Source: Nitrospira sp. (GTDB taxonomy: Bacteria > Nitrospirota > Nitrospiria > Nitrospirales > Nitrospiraceae). Taken from it: a DNA stretch of 64,000 bases. Under the pieces are notes generated by a model. That model was given only the letters and a program-made list of their open reading frames with translations. It ran no database searches and had not been told where the DNA came from. Shown here piece after piece: positions 16,218 through 26,610 of the stretch. The position numbers were made by a program, and so were the translations under genes. Numbering within the stretch: the first letter of the stretch is position 1; every line of letters starts with the position of its first letter. The DNA lies in contig JARFPM010000012.1 of the NCBI GenBank assembly GCA_030444405.1, positions 1-64,000 of the forward strand. The letters are read 5' to 3'.

Positions 16218-18623
16218 ATGATTCGTCACGTACATGCGATTCTTGTGCTCCTCGCGATCCTCTTCGTGTCCCTGCCTGTGTCTGCCGAGACCAAGACGGT
16301 AGGGTCCAAAGGAAAAGCCGTAGCCACAAGAGCTGATGACGGCTCGGTGCTGCCGTTCCGGCCGACGCCGTCGGCGAGTGTCGCCGGCGAGACGATCAGG
16401 GAATCCACCATGAAATGGCGGACCGAGCCCCGGCGTCTGAAACCGGGTGCGCCGAATGTCCTCATCATCTTGCTCGACGACGTGGGGTTTGGGCTGGCCG
16501 AGACGTTCGGCGGCGAGGTCCATACGCCGACCCTCACCAGACTCGCGCAGACCGGCATCAGTTACAACGCCTTTCACACCACCTCCATCTGCTCCCCTAC
16601 CCGCGCTGCTCTGCTGACGGGCCGCAATCACCATCGCGTCGGGAATGGCACGATTGCAGAACGGGCATCCGACTTCGACGGGTACACAGGAGTCATCCCG
16701 AAGACCTCTGCCACCATCCCTGAGGTGCTGCATCACTACGGGTACAAGTCGGCCGCGTTCGGGAAGTGGCACAACACCCCGGCCAACCAGACCACGGCAA
16801 TGGGGCCCTTTGACCGCTGGCCGACAGGCCACGGGTTTGATTACTTCTACGGGTTCCTTGCGGGTGAAACGTCCCAGTACGAACCGAGACTCTACGAGAA
16901 CTTGAACGCCGTGGAGCCGCCGCACGACGAACGGTATCACCTCACCGAAGACATGGCCGAGAAGGCCGTCGCCTGGCTGAAGAAGCACCAGGCGTACGCG
17001 CCTGACAAGCCGTTCTTCCTGTACTGGGCCCCCGGTGCGGCCCACGGCCCGCACCATATCTTCCAGGAGTGGGCCGACAAGTACAAAGGCAAGTTTGATG
17101 ACGGATGGGACAAGTACCGCGAACGTGTCTTCGCCCGCCAGAAGGAGCTGGGCATCATCCCGGCTGATGCGAAACTCACGCCACGGGACGCAACAATGGC
17201 GCCCTGGGACAGCATCCCCGAGAGCGAGCGAGCATTCCAGCGACGGCTTATGGAGATCTACGCGGGTTTCGTCGAGCACACCGATGTTCAAGTCGGCCGG
17301 CTGGTGGACGGACTTGAGCAGCTCGGCCTCCGTGATAACACGATCATCCTCTACATCTGGGGCGACAACGGAGCAAGCGCCGAAGGACAGCGGGGCAGCA
17401 TCAGTGAGCTCCTGGCGCAAAATAATATTCCGAACACGATCGAGCAACAGTTGGCCGCGCTCGAACAGGTCGGCGGCTTGCCGGCTCTGGGCGGACCCAA
17501 GGTCGATAACATGTACCACGCCGGCTGGGCTTGGGCCGGGAGCACGCCGTTCCGATCCACCAAACTCGTCGCCGCGCACTTCGGCGGCACGCGCAATCCA
17601 CTGATCGTTTCCTGGCCAAAGGGCATCAAGCCGGACCGGACGCCGCGACCGCAGTTCCACCATGTCAATGACATTGCGCCAACCCTGTACGAACTGATCG
17701 GGATCAAACAGCCCTCCAAAGTGGACGGGTTCGCGCAGGATCCGATGGACGGCGTGAGTATGGTCTACTCGTTCGCCGATGCGAAAGCAGCAGGACGGAA
17801 GAAGACGCAGTATTTCGAAAACGCCGCCAGCCGAGGCATTTACCATGACGGTTGGTTCGCCGGCACCTTCGGCCCATCCATTCCCTGGGATTCCCCCGGC
17901 TCCATTCCTCGGATCAAGAATTGGGACGCGAAGCAGGACCGATGGGAGCTGTATGACCTCTCAAAAGACTTTTCGCAAGCCGACGATCTGGCCGCCAAGG
18001 ACCCGGCGCGGCTCGCGAGCCTGAAGACACTCTTCCTGGCCGAAGCCAAGGCGAACAAAGCCCTGCCGATCGGCGGCGGCCTGTGGACCAGACTCCGCCC
18101 TCAGGACGCGATCGGGTCGCCCTACACGACTTGGCGGTTCGATGCCACCACCAACCGTATGCCGGAGTTCACCGCTCCCGGCGTCGGCAAGCGGAGCAAC
18201 CACGTCACGATCGATCTTGAAGCGGGTGACGAAGCATCCGGCGTGCTGTACGCGCTCGGCGGCGTGAGCGCCGGTATGACCGTCTATCTGGACAAGGGGC
18301 ACCTGGTCTATGAATACAATATGCTCATCATTGAACGAACCGTCGCCAAGAGCGAAGAGAAGGTGGCGCCCGGCACCCATCGGATCGACGTGACGGAGAC
18401 CATTCCCACGCCGGGCGCTCCGGCTGATGTCGTCCTCACGGTGGACGGCAAGGCATTCGTGAAGACCACCGTGAAACGAACCGTGCCCGGCGCCTTTACC
18501 GCGAGCGAAACGTTCGACGTGGGCGTCGATCTCGGCTCCCCTGTCTCGCTCGACTATTTCGATCGCGCGCCCTTCGCGTTCACCGGCAAGATTGAAAAGG
18601 TGACGGTGGAGTTGTTGAAGTGA
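16218..18623 (+). CDS. Arylsulfatase (formylglycine type), exported
   Basis: Signal peptide MIRHVHAILVLLAILFVSLPVSA; NVLIILLDDVGFG; CSPTRAALLTGRNHH. Confidence 0.9.
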   Translation: MIRHVHAILVLLAILFVSLPVSAETKTVGSKGKAVATRADDGSVLPFRPTPSASVAGETIRESTMKWRTEPRRLKPGAPNVLIILLDDVGFGLAETFGGEVHTPTLTRLAQTGISYNAFHTTSICSPTRAALLTGRNHHRVGNGTIAERASDFDGYTGVIPKTSATIPEVLHHYGYKSAAFGKWHNTPANQTTAMGPFDRWPTGHGFDYFYGFLAGETSQYEPRLYENLNAVEPPHDERYHLTEDMAEKAVAWLKKHQAYAPDKPFFLYWAPGAAHGPHHIFQEWADKYKGKFDDGWDKYRERVFARQKELGIIPADAKLTPRDATMAPWDSIPESERAFQRRLMEIYAGFVEHTDVQVGRLVDGLEQLGLRDNTIILYIWGDNGASAEGQRGSISELLAQNNIPNTIEQQLAALEQVGGLPALGGPKVDNMYHAGWAWAGSTPFRSTKLVAAHFGGTRNPLIVSWPKGIKPDRTPRPQFHHVNDIAPTLYELIGIKQPSKVDGFAQDPMDGVSMVYSFADAKAAGRKKTQYFENAASRGIYHDGWFAGTFGPSIPWDSPGSIPRIKNWDAKQDRWELYDLSKDFSQADDLAAKDPARLASLKTLFLAEAKANKALPIGGGLWTRLRPQDAIGSPYTTWRFDATTNRMPEFTAPGVGKRSNHVTIDLEAGDEASGVLYALGGVSAGMTVYLDKGHLVYEYNMLIIERTVAKSEEKVAPGTHRIDVTETIPTPGAPADVVLTVDGKAFVKTTVKRTVPGAFTASETFDVGVDLGSPVSLDYFDRAPFAFTGKIEKVTVELLK

Positions 18624-18678
18624 ATCTGCTCGCCTCGTTCAAGAACGGCGACCGGCAAAAAACTCGAGGAGGCTGCCC

Positions 18679-19332
18679 ATGCGTGAACAACAAAATGAGC
18701 AGCGCGGTTTCTTTTCCGCGCTCCGACTTTCCGGCGCGATCCTGATCTTGACCATCGGCTTGGTCACACACCAGTCATGGTCTGAAGGCCTTCCTGAGAC
18801 CGGCGGTGAAGAGGAAACCGTCCGGAGCGCGTTCGCGACGGACAAGGCCGACCAGGGTCGAGAGACCACAATGACCGAGGCGCAGGATGCGGCACGGAAG
18901 AGATATTCGTCTTACGCAGGACGCCAGGTTCCGACCCGCGGCCACGAGTTTTCCTTCACGACGGGATTCATGTTCAACACGAAGAACGACGCAACCGACT
19001 ACTCGAGCGGGACCGAATGGCATATGGACTTCATGCTCGCGCAACACTTCTCCAAGGTGATCGCGGTCGGGCTCGACGGCTCGGTGCTCCGCGGAATCAC
19101 CGATGACAGCGGGGCCTTGCTCAACCGGGCAAATGCGACCCTCTCTGCCCTTGGACTCCAGTCCTTGGGAGGTTTTCGCGCCGAATTTCTCGGCCTGGGA
19201 CCGGCTCTCCTGCTCTCCCCGACGATCGGGAACACAACTGTGAACTTTGTTGTGAAATACCTCGTGCGGGTACTCAACGAGAACCGTTTCGACGGCAATT
19301 ACGTGAGCGCCTCGGTCGCGCTGAAATTTTAG
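18679..19332 (+). CDS. MetA-phenol-degradation-like outer membrane transporter family, short
   Basis: C-terminal half (WHMDFMLAQHFSKVIAVGLDGSVLRGITDDSG..VKYLVRVLNENRFDGNYVSASVALKF) resembles the family. Confidence 0.55.
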   Translation: MREQQNEQRGFFSALRLSGAILILTIGLVTHQSWSEGLPETGGEEETVRSAFATDKADQGRETTMTEAQDAARKRYSSYAGRQVPTRGHEFSFTTGFMFNTKNDATDYSSGTEWHMDFMLAQHFSKVIAVGLDGSVLRGITDDSGALLNRANATLSALGLQSLGGFRAEFLGLGPALLLSPTIGNTTVNFVVKYLVRVLNENRFDGNYVSASVALKF

Positions 19333-19348
19333 TACGGAGGTTATCCAT

Positions 19349-20824
19349 ATGTCTGTCCGTCTTTTGATTCCCCTCGTGTTTGTCGCGGTCTGCCTGTTCA
19401 CCGACAGTGTGGCCGCTTCTGATAGACCCAACATCGTGGTGATTCTTGCCGACGATCTCGGCAATGCGGATCTCGGCTACCGCGGCAGCCAGATCAGAAC
19501 ACCGAACATTGACGCTCTGGCCAATGGCGGCGCGCGCCTCGAATCCTATTACGGGTTGCCGCTCTGCACGCCATCGCGCGCCGCGCTGATGACCGGCCGC
19601 TATCCGATGCGGCAGGGGTTGCAGACACTCGTAATCTTCCCGAGCCACAAGTACGGTCTACCGACTGACGAACTGACGCTGCCACAAGCGCTGAAGGAAG
19701 CGGGCTACAGCACTTACATGGTTGGAAAGTGGCACCTTGGCCATGGCGATCGGAAGTACTGGCCGCAGAACCGCGGATTCGATCACTTCTACGGCAATGT
19801 CGTCGGTGAAGTCGACTACTTCGCTCATGAACGCGGCGGGGTCATCGATTGGCAACGGAACGGCACCTTTCTCAAGGAGAGGGGGTACTACATGGATCTG
19901 ATCGGCGACGAAGCCGTCAAGCTGATCGGGAAGCACGACAAGTCGAAACCGATGTTCCTGTATTTCGCGTCGCTGGCCCCTCACGCCCCCTACCAGGCCC
20001 CAAAAGCAGACATTGACGCGTACAAGGACGTGTTTCCCGACGAGGTCCACCGGACCTACGCGGGCATGATCACAAATCTCGATCGGCAGATCGGCCGTGT
20101 CGTCGCGGCGCTTGCCGAGAACGGTATGCGCGAGAACACGATCATCGTCTTTACCACCGACAACGGCGGGGCGACAAGCGCGCTGTTCGCCACGGGCGCA
20201 CGGTCGCCTGAGGAACGGGCCGAGAGCGGTGGCGTAGAACTCGGAGCGAAACCTCCGGCCTCCAACGCCCCGTTTTCTGGGGGGAAAGGTACTCTCAATG
20301 AGGGCGGTGTGCGATTGCCTGCGATCTTCAACTGGCCGGCGAAGATCAAGCCCACGGTGGTGAATGAGCCGCTGCATCACGTGGATGTTATGCCGACGTT
20401 GCTGGCTCTCGCGGGCGTGAGCGGCGATCCATCTAAGCCGTTTGACGGCAAGGATGCGTGGGGAACGATTGCCGAGGGCAAAGCGTCGCCGCATGACGAT
20501 GTTCTGATCAACGTGGAAGCCTTCCGCGGCGCGATCCGGAAGGGCAACTGGAAGCTCACGAAGATCGCTCTGCTGCCCGGAAAGACCGAGCTCTTCGACC
20601 TGGAGAAGGATCTCAGCGAAACGGAGAACGTGGCCGATCGGAATCCGGAGGTAGTGCAAGACCTCGAAGCTCGGCTGATCGCATACGCTAAGGAACAGAA
20701 GATGAGTCAGTGGATGAAATCGCAAGTGGACTTTCTCGGCTTCCAGGGCGCAACGGTCCTCGACCAGGGCTACAACGTGGATCGAGGCCTGCCTCGCGAG
20801 AAGCCGGCGTTGCCGAGGAAATAA
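19349..20824 (+). CDS. Sulfatase (formylglycine type), exported
   Basis: PNIVVILADDLGNADLGYRG; CTPSRAALMTGRYPMRQG. Confidence 0.9.
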   Translation: MSVRLLIPLVFVAVCLFTDSVAASDRPNIVVILADDLGNADLGYRGSQIRTPNIDALANGGARLESYYGLPLCTPSRAALMTGRYPMRQGLQTLVIFPSHKYGLPTDELTLPQALKEAGYSTYMVGKWHLGHGDRKYWPQNRGFDHFYGNVVGEVDYFAHERGGVIDWQRNGTFLKERGYYMDLIGDEAVKLIGKHDKSKPMFLYFASLAPHAPYQAPKADIDAYKDVFPDEVHRTYAGMITNLDRQIGRVVAALAENGMRENTIIVFTTDNGGATSALFATGARSPEERAESGGVELGAKPPASNAPFSGGKGTLNEGGVRLPAIFNWPAKIKPTVVNEPLHHVDVMPTLLALAGVSGDPSKPFDGKDAWGTIAEGKASPHDDVLINVEAFRGAIRKGNWKLTKIALLPGKTELFDLEKDLSETENVADRNPEVVQDLEARLIAYAKEQKMSQWMKSQVDFLGFQGATVLDQGYNVDRGLPREKPALPRK

Positions 20825-20826
20825 TC

Positions 20827-20905
20827 GGTGATTCTCGACAGAAATCCGCTGACCATTGATCCTCAGGCGATCAAGGAAGGGAAGACAATCTACAAGCGAT
20901 CATGA
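20827..20905 (+). pseudogene. C-terminal remnant of an amidohydrolase with a slippage-type deletion
   Basis: VILDRNPLTIDPQAIKEGKTIYKRS* vs VILDKNPLKVDPMAIKDIKVIETIKEGKTIFTRE in the gene at 28.3 kb. Confidence 0.75.
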
Positions 20906-20996
20906 GCCGGCGCGCGGAGAGTCTCACGAGCGGTCAACAATAAGGATAGAGTGTGGACATGGTGGATCTGCATCACCGTCAACGAGGGAATGCCAG

Positions 20997-22349
20997 GTGA
21001 GCGGCCATTCTGTACCGACGCCGGAAGTCCCGTTGCCGGTCGAGCCGATCGACCGTCTCGTCGAGCCGATCGTCCGTTTCCTCCGCATCGAGTCGGCGAG
21101 CGGCGTGGTCATCCTGCTGGCCACCGTGGCCGCGCTCGTGCTGGCGAATTCCCCCGCTTCAGAGATCTTCGCATTATTTTGGCAGACCCCCGTCGGGTTC
21201 TCCTTCGGCACCTTTGAGCTGCACCACCCGTTGAAGCATTGGATCAACGACGGGTTGATGGTCATCTTCTTCTTCGTGGTCGGTCTGGAGGTCAAACGCG
21301 AACTGGTGCTCGGCGAACTTCAGGACTTCCGTGTCGCCGCGCTTCCCCTCGCTGCCGCGGTGGGAGGAATGGTGGCGCCGGCGGCGTTGTATCTGGGGGC
21401 TCAGTGGGGCGAGCCCGGTCTGAGCGGATGGGGCATCCCGATGGCGACCGACATTGCCTTCGTGGTGGGTTGTCTGGCCCTCTTGGGTCCCCGTGTCCCC
21501 AGTAGCTTGCGGATCGTGCTCCTGTCGCTGGCCATTGCCGACGATGTCGGGGCCATCCTGGTGATCGCCATCGGCTATTCGAGCGATCTCCATTGGTCGG
21601 CCCTGGGCTGGGGTGTCTTCGGGCTGGGCCTTGTGATCCTCCTGCAGCGCCTCGGCGTACGGAGTGTACCGATCTACGTTCTACTCGGGGTGGAAAGCTG
21701 GTTCGGATTTCATGAGTCCGGCATCCATAGCACGATCGCCGGCGTGCTCCTCGGACTGCTGACACCGGCCAAACCGTTGGTGAGCCCGAAACGCTTCACA
21801 CAGTTTTCCAGTCAGTTCGGCGGATTTCTTCACGGAGAGGGGTGGCGGGATGCGCATCAGCGTCAGGCTGCGTTGCAGTCGGTGCGGCGAGTGGCGCGGG
21901 AAGCCACGTCGCCGGTCGAACGATTGGAAGCCACGCTCCACCCGTGGGTCAGTTTCGTGATCATGCCGTTGTTCGCATTCGCCAATGCCGGCGTTCCGCT
22001 CGAGCCGGGGGCGTTCACGGATTCGGTTGCAACGGCCGTCCTCATCGCGTTGTGCATAGGGAAACCGTTGGGTGTACTCCTGCTGAGCTGGCTCGCGGTA
22101 CGATCGGGCACGGCAAGACTGCCGGACGGGATTTCCTGGAGCATTCTGGCCGCAGGAGGGGTGCTGGCGGGCATCGGCTTTACGATGTCGCTGTTCATCG
22201 CGGAGCTGGCGCTCAGTGATCGGCTGTTGGTCGCGGCCAAGGTCGGCATCCTGACCGGTTCAGCGCTCTGCGCCGTGCTGGGCCTGACCCTGCTGTTCTG
22301 GTTGACAGCTGAGCAGGCCGGAACAAAAACCGAACCGCATTCTGTCTGA
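20997..22349 (+). CDS. nhaA: Na+/H+ antiporter NhaA
   Basis: LMVIFFFVVGLEVKRELVLGEL, GIPMATDIAFVVGCLALLG, ADDVGAILVIAI; GTG start proposed at 20997. Confidence 0.9.
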   Translation: MSGHSVPTPEVPLPVEPIDRLVEPIVRFLRIESASGVVILLATVAALVLANSPASEIFALFWQTPVGFSFGTFELHHPLKHWINDGLMVIFFFVVGLEVKRELVLGELQDFRVAALPLAAAVGGMVAPAALYLGAQWGEPGLSGWGIPMATDIAFVVGCLALLGPRVPSSLRIVLLSLAIADDVGAILVIAIGYSSDLHWSALGWGVFGLGLVILLQRLGVRSVPIYVLLGVESWFGFHESGIHSTIAGVLLGLLTPAKPLVSPKRFTQFSSQFGGFLHGEGWRDAHQRQAALQSVRRVAREATSPVERLEATLHPWVSFVIMPLFAFANAGVPLEPGAFTDSVATAVLIALCIGKPLGVLLLSWLAVRSGTARLPDGISWSILAAGGVLAGIGFTMSLFIAELALSDRLLVAAKVGILTGSALCAVLGLTLLFWLTAEQAGTKTEPHSV

Positions 22350-22389
22350 ATACCTCGATGGCTGGTCATGAGGGAGACGCACTGCTGAC

Positions 22390-23802
22390 ATGAGATGGCA
22401 CGGCATTGTGCTCCTGCTTCTGCTGGCTCCGGATGCATTCGGCGGTGAAGTGATCACCGGGACGGCGAGATTTCGTGAGCGCATTACGGTGCCGCCGGAA
22501 GCGGTGTTTGAGGCAACGTTGGAGGATGTGTCACGGGCGGATGCTCCCGCCGACGTGCTTGGGCAGGTGCGTGTGGATTCGCCGGGCAATCCGCCCATCC
22601 GGTTCGAGATCGCCTATGATGCCACCCGCATCAAACCAAACCACACCTATTCGGTGCGTGCGCGCCTCATCGTGAACGGGCGATTGATGTTCGTGACGGA
22701 TCGTATCTATCCCGTCCTGACGCGAGGAGCCGGATCCACCGTGGAATTGTTGCTCAAGAAGACCGGCGGTCCTCTTCCTCGAGACTCGGAGAAGGAGGGC
22801 GCCATGAGCGCTGAGGCGGTTCTGCCCGCTCACGGCCTGCAGCTTCCTGCGACCTTTCGCGGAGACCTGCCCTGCGCCGACTGCGAGGCGATCCGGCATC
22901 ATCTGGATCTATGGCCGGACCAGGTCTTCCACCTGCACCGCGAATGGGTGGGGAGAAACCTGGTACGTGACGAGGTCGGTCGTTGGCGCGTCGATCCGTC
23001 CAGGCAGGCACTGATCCTGTATGGCGGAGGCGAGATGCCACTGCAATTCGAGATCAAGGCCCCCAATCGCCTTCGTCTGCTCGATCAGGCCGGCAAGCCG
23101 ATCGTTTCCACCCTGCCCTACGATCTGGTGAGCGACGGCACGCTCACGCCGGCGGACCTGAATCTGATGCTGGCGGGCGAGATGATCTACATGGCGGACG
23201 CTGCGCGGTTTACGGACTGCCTGACCGGACGCAGTTATCCCATCGCCATGGAGGGCGATTTCATAAAGATGCAGCGCGCCTATCAACAAACCGTCAGCAA
23301 GCCGGGGGCGAAGTTGTATGTGAATTTCGAAGGTTCCGTCACGGACCGTCCTACAATGGAGGGGAAGGGAACCGAGCGCGCCATCGTCGTGCGGCGGTTC
23401 ATCAACGTCTGGCCGCAACAACGATGTGAGCGGGCCATGGCGGATTCGTCGCTGACGAACACCTACTGGCGCATCGTGAAACTCGGGGAGGAACCGGTCC
23501 ACGCGGTTGAGGGACGGCGGGAACCGCATCTGGTCTTACGAAAAGGGGAAGGACGTCACACGGCAGTCGCGACGGTGGGCTGCAATCACATGACTGGAAG
23601 CTACACCTTCGCGGGCGAGACGCTGCGCTTTACCGAGCTGGCCTCTACCAAGATGGCCTGTCCACCGCCGATGAACGAATTGGAAAGGCACCTCGGCGAC
23701 ATGCTTGCCAAGGTGAGGCGATGGCGTATCAAGGGCCCGACGCTCGAATTATCGGATGAATCCGGCAAGACCGTCGGTCTGCTTGAGGCGGTGTATTTTT
23801 GA
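22390..23802 (+). CDS. Multidomain exported protein: YbaY-like + NlpE-like + META-like
   Basis: VITGTARFRERITVPPEAVFEATLEDVS; LPATFRGDLPCADCEAIRHHLDLWPDQVFHL; TYWRIVKLGEEPV..VGCNHMTGSYTFAGETLRF. Confidence 0.75.
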   Translation: MRWHGIVLLLLLAPDAFGGEVITGTARFRERITVPPEAVFEATLEDVSRADAPADVLGQVRVDSPGNPPIRFEIAYDATRIKPNHTYSVRARLIVNGRLMFVTDRIYPVLTRGAGSTVELLLKKTGGPLPRDSEKEGAMSAEAVLPAHGLQLPATFRGDLPCADCEAIRHHLDLWPDQVFHLHREWVGRNLVRDEVGRWRVDPSRQALILYGGGEMPLQFEIKAPNRLRLLDQAGKPIVSTLPYDLVSDGTLTPADLNLMLAGEMIYMADAARFTDCLTGRSYPIAMEGDFIKMQRAYQQTVSKPGAKLYVNFEGSVTDRPTMEGKGTERAIVVRRFINVWPQQRCERAMADSSLTNTYWRIVKLGEEPVHAVEGRREPHLVLRKGEGRHTAVATVGCNHMTGSYTFAGETLRFTELASTKMACPPPMNELERHLGDMLAKVRRWRIKGPTLELSDESGKTVGLLEAVYF

Positions 23803-23867
23803 CAGCCGGCGCGTCGTACGACCGCACGATCAACAAAACGACGGGTGAATCAAGAAGGGAGCGTCCA

Positions 23868-24647
23868 ATGATTGGTCTCAGGCATGTAGGCAGGCACGCA
23901 GGATTGATGGCCATTCTCCTTGTGCTGACCAGCTGCAGCAGCTCGATCTACGGCTGGCAGGCCCGCACCAATTCAACCCCGACTGATTCCTCCTTTACGC
24001 CGATGATGCTGACGCAGGAACCCTCGGCGGTCTTTCTGGCGATGGCACCTGCGTCCATCAAAGGCAACGAGGTGCCGCTTGGACATCACCTTTATCGCGT
24101 GCTGAAAAAAGTGGTGTCAAACGTGAAGGTGGTTTCGCCGCACGTGGTTGCGACGCGGGTGAATCGGGAAGGGTTGGTCTCGACCTATGCCCAGCTCCTG
24201 TCTGTCTACGAGGAGACCAACATCCTTGATCGTGACCTCCTGCGGAAGATCGCGACTGCGGTCGGCGCGCGCTATGTGTTTCAACCCCGCCTGGCGTATT
24301 TTTCGCAGCGCATGACGGAGCGCTGGTCATTCTTCGATGTGCGCATCATGGAGACCCGGTCGAGCGTCATGCGGCTCACGCTGCAGTTGTGGGACAGCAC
24401 CAACGGGGAGCTCGTGTGGGGTTCCGCCACCGAGGTCACCATGCAGAACGAGGCGGTCTCGGAGGATCCGGTCTATTTTGAGGATGAGGCTGTCGTTGCG
24501 TTCGGCAGCATGGTGTCGGATCTCTTCAATAGGAAGACATCGTCGCGGTACACGCCGGTTGACAAGTTGCTGGATGACCTGATCGGAGAGGATCTGCCTG
24601 AGGAGTTCACCGACACAGCGCCCAGGGAGCCAACCGGAAAATACTGA
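23868..24647 (+). CDS. Hypothetical lipoprotein
   Basis: ATG 23868 after aagaaggga; lipobox LVLTSC. Confidence 0.65.
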   Translation: MIGLRHVGRHAGLMAILLVLTSCSSSIYGWQARTNSTPTDSSFTPMMLTQEPSAVFLAMAPASIKGNEVPLGHHLYRVLKKVVSNVKVVSPHVVATRVNREGLVSTYAQLLSVYEETNILDRDLLRKIATAVGARYVFQPRLAYFSQRMTERWSFFDVRIMETRSSVMRLTLQLWDSTNGELVWGSATEVTMQNEAVSEDPVYFEDEAVVAFGSMVSDLFNRKTSSRYTPVDKLLDDLIGEDLPEEFTDTAPREPTGKY

Positions 24648-24658
24648 AAGGAGACACC

Positions 24659-26593
24659 ATGCTTCGGCTTTCTAGATGCTACCCACGCATGATCATTGTC
24701 GCTGCGAGTTTCAGCGCAACCTTCCCGCTGCTCAACGCCGCAACCAGCGCGAGCCAGAGTCTGACGCTGCAGGATCTGTCGGCCGCTACGGCAGCGCCAA
24801 GTTCCACCACAATCTATGTGGCTCGCGAAATCCTGACTATGGACCCGGCAAAACCAAGGGCCAAGGCACTGGCCGTTCGCGACGGTCGATTTATCTCAGT
24901 CGGCACCCGTGCGGAGGTCGAGGCCGTGGCCGGCGCCGGAGCGAAGGTGGACACGACCTTTGCTGACAAGGTGGTGATGGCCGGCTTTGTCGAGCAACAC
25001 GTGCACCCCGTGCTGGCCGCCCTGACCATGAACACGAAGGTCATCTCTATCGAGGACTGGGACGCCATCGACGGGTTTTCGGCGGCGGTCAGGAACGAGA
25101 AAGGCTACATCGAACGCCTGAAGAAGGCACTGGCCGACCACAAGGACAAGACGACCCCCTTCGTGACATGGGGCTACCACCATTACTTCCACGGCGAGCT
25201 CTCGCGCAACAGACTCAACCAACTGGCGCCCGATTTGCCGGTAATCGTCTGGCACCGCTCGGCGCACGAGTTCTTTCTGAACGACGCGGCGCTCAGGCTC
25301 ACGGGCATCGACGAGGCTCTGGTCAAAGGATTCAGCAAGTCCGCGCAGGAGCAGTTGAGCCTTCCCAAGGGTCACTTCTACGAGCAGGGGGCTCTGGCGA
25401 TCCTTGGAAAGCTCGCGCCCCACCTCGCCTCCGCGTCGCAGTTCCGCAGGGGGCTCGAGTTCAGCGAGGCCTACTACCACCAGAACGGCATCACGCTCGC
25501 ATGCGAGCCAGGCGGTTTCCTCAGCAAGCCGATGCAGGACGCGATCAACGTGGTCTACTCAGACGATGCCACGCCGTTCAACCACTGTTTCATCGGCGAC
25601 GACAAGAGCTTCTACGCGATCAAGCCCAACGATGCGGCGAGCCTCCTTTCCGAGACCCGCAAGGTCGAGAGCTGGGGCAAGGGCCGCACCTGGTACATCC
25701 CAAATCAGGTGAAGCTCTTCACCGACGGCGCGATTTACAGTCAGCTCATGCAGATGAAAGGCGGCTACACCGACGGTCACCACGGCGCCTGGATCATCGA
25801 CCCACCGGCGTTCGACTTCATGTTCCAGACCTATTGGGACGCCGGCTACCAGATCCATGTGCACAATAACGGCGACGGCGGCATGGACGTGCTGCTCGGC
25901 GGGCTCGAAAAAGCGATGGCACGCAAGCCGCGCACCGGCCATCGCACGGCGCTCGTGCATTTTGGCTTTGCCAAGCCTGATCAGGTCGCGCGCTGGGTCA
26001 CACTGGGCGGAATTGTCAGCGCCAATCCCTACTACGTGACGGCGCTCGCGGGGCGGTATGCCGAGCTGGGCATCGGACCGGAGCGCTCGCAGAACATGGT
26101 TCCCATGGGCGACGTGGTGAAGCACGGCGGCTCGCTCTCGTTCCACTCCGACATGCCGATGGCACCGGCCAAGCCGCTCCAACTCGTCTGGGCGGCGATC
26201 AACCGCTTCACCGCTGAAGGCCCAGTCGCAGGTCCCCGCCACAAGGTCTCTCTCGACGTGGCGCTCAAGGCCATTACCATCGACGCCGCCTACTCGATCC
26301 AGATGGAGCAGCGGGTCGGCTCGATCGAGGTGGGGAAGGACGCGAACCTCACCGTGCTTGAACAAAGTCCGTATGAGGTGGCTCCGGAAAAGGTGAAGGA
26401 CATTCAGGTCTGGGGCACGATGTTGGAAGGCCGTGTGCAGCCGGCTCCTGCGGCCCCGAAGGCGGCCGAGGGTGCGGAGGGCCGGGCGGCCATAGAGTCC
26501 ACGGCAGACGACACAGAGGTGACGCAGGGCGCAGTGGAGAAACTCGCGGCTTTGATGAATCACGGACACGGGGAGCGGGCTGCGGGGAGATGA
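24659..26593 (+). CDS. Amidohydrolase family 3 (YtcJ-like), exported
   Basis: ILTMDPAKPRAKALAVRDGRFISVGTRAEVEAVAG; VMAGFVEQHVHP; long full-length ORF. Confidence 0.85.
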   Translation: MLRLSRCYPRMIIVAASFSATFPLLNAATSASQSLTLQDLSAATAAPSSTTIYVAREILTMDPAKPRAKALAVRDGRFISVGTRAEVEAVAGAGAKVDTTFADKVVMAGFVEQHVHPVLAALTMNTKVISIEDWDAIDGFSAAVRNEKGYIERLKKALADHKDKTTPFVTWGYHHYFHGELSRNRLNQLAPDLPVIVWHRSAHEFFLNDAALRLTGIDEALVKGFSKSAQEQLSLPKGHFYEQGALAILGKLAPHLASASQFRRGLEFSEAYYHQNGITLACEPGGFLSKPMQDAINVVYSDDATPFNHCFIGDDKSFYAIKPNDAASLLSETRKVESWGKGRTWYIPNQVKLFTDGAIYSQLMQMKGGYTDGHHGAWIIDPPAFDFMFQTYWDAGYQIHVHNNGDGGMDVLLGGLEKAMARKPRTGHRTALVHFGFAKPDQVARWVTLGGIVSANPYYVTALAGRYAELGIGPERSQNMVPMGDVVKHGGSLSFHSDMPMAPAKPLQLVWAAINRFTAEGPVAGPRHKVSLDVALKAITIDAAYSIQMEQRVGSIEVGKDANLTVLEQSPYEVAPEKVKDIQVWGTMLEGRVQPAPAAPKAAEGAEGRAAIESTADDTEVTQGAVEKLAALMNHGHGERAAGR

Positions 26594-26610
26594 AAGATGC
26601 GGAGGGGAAC

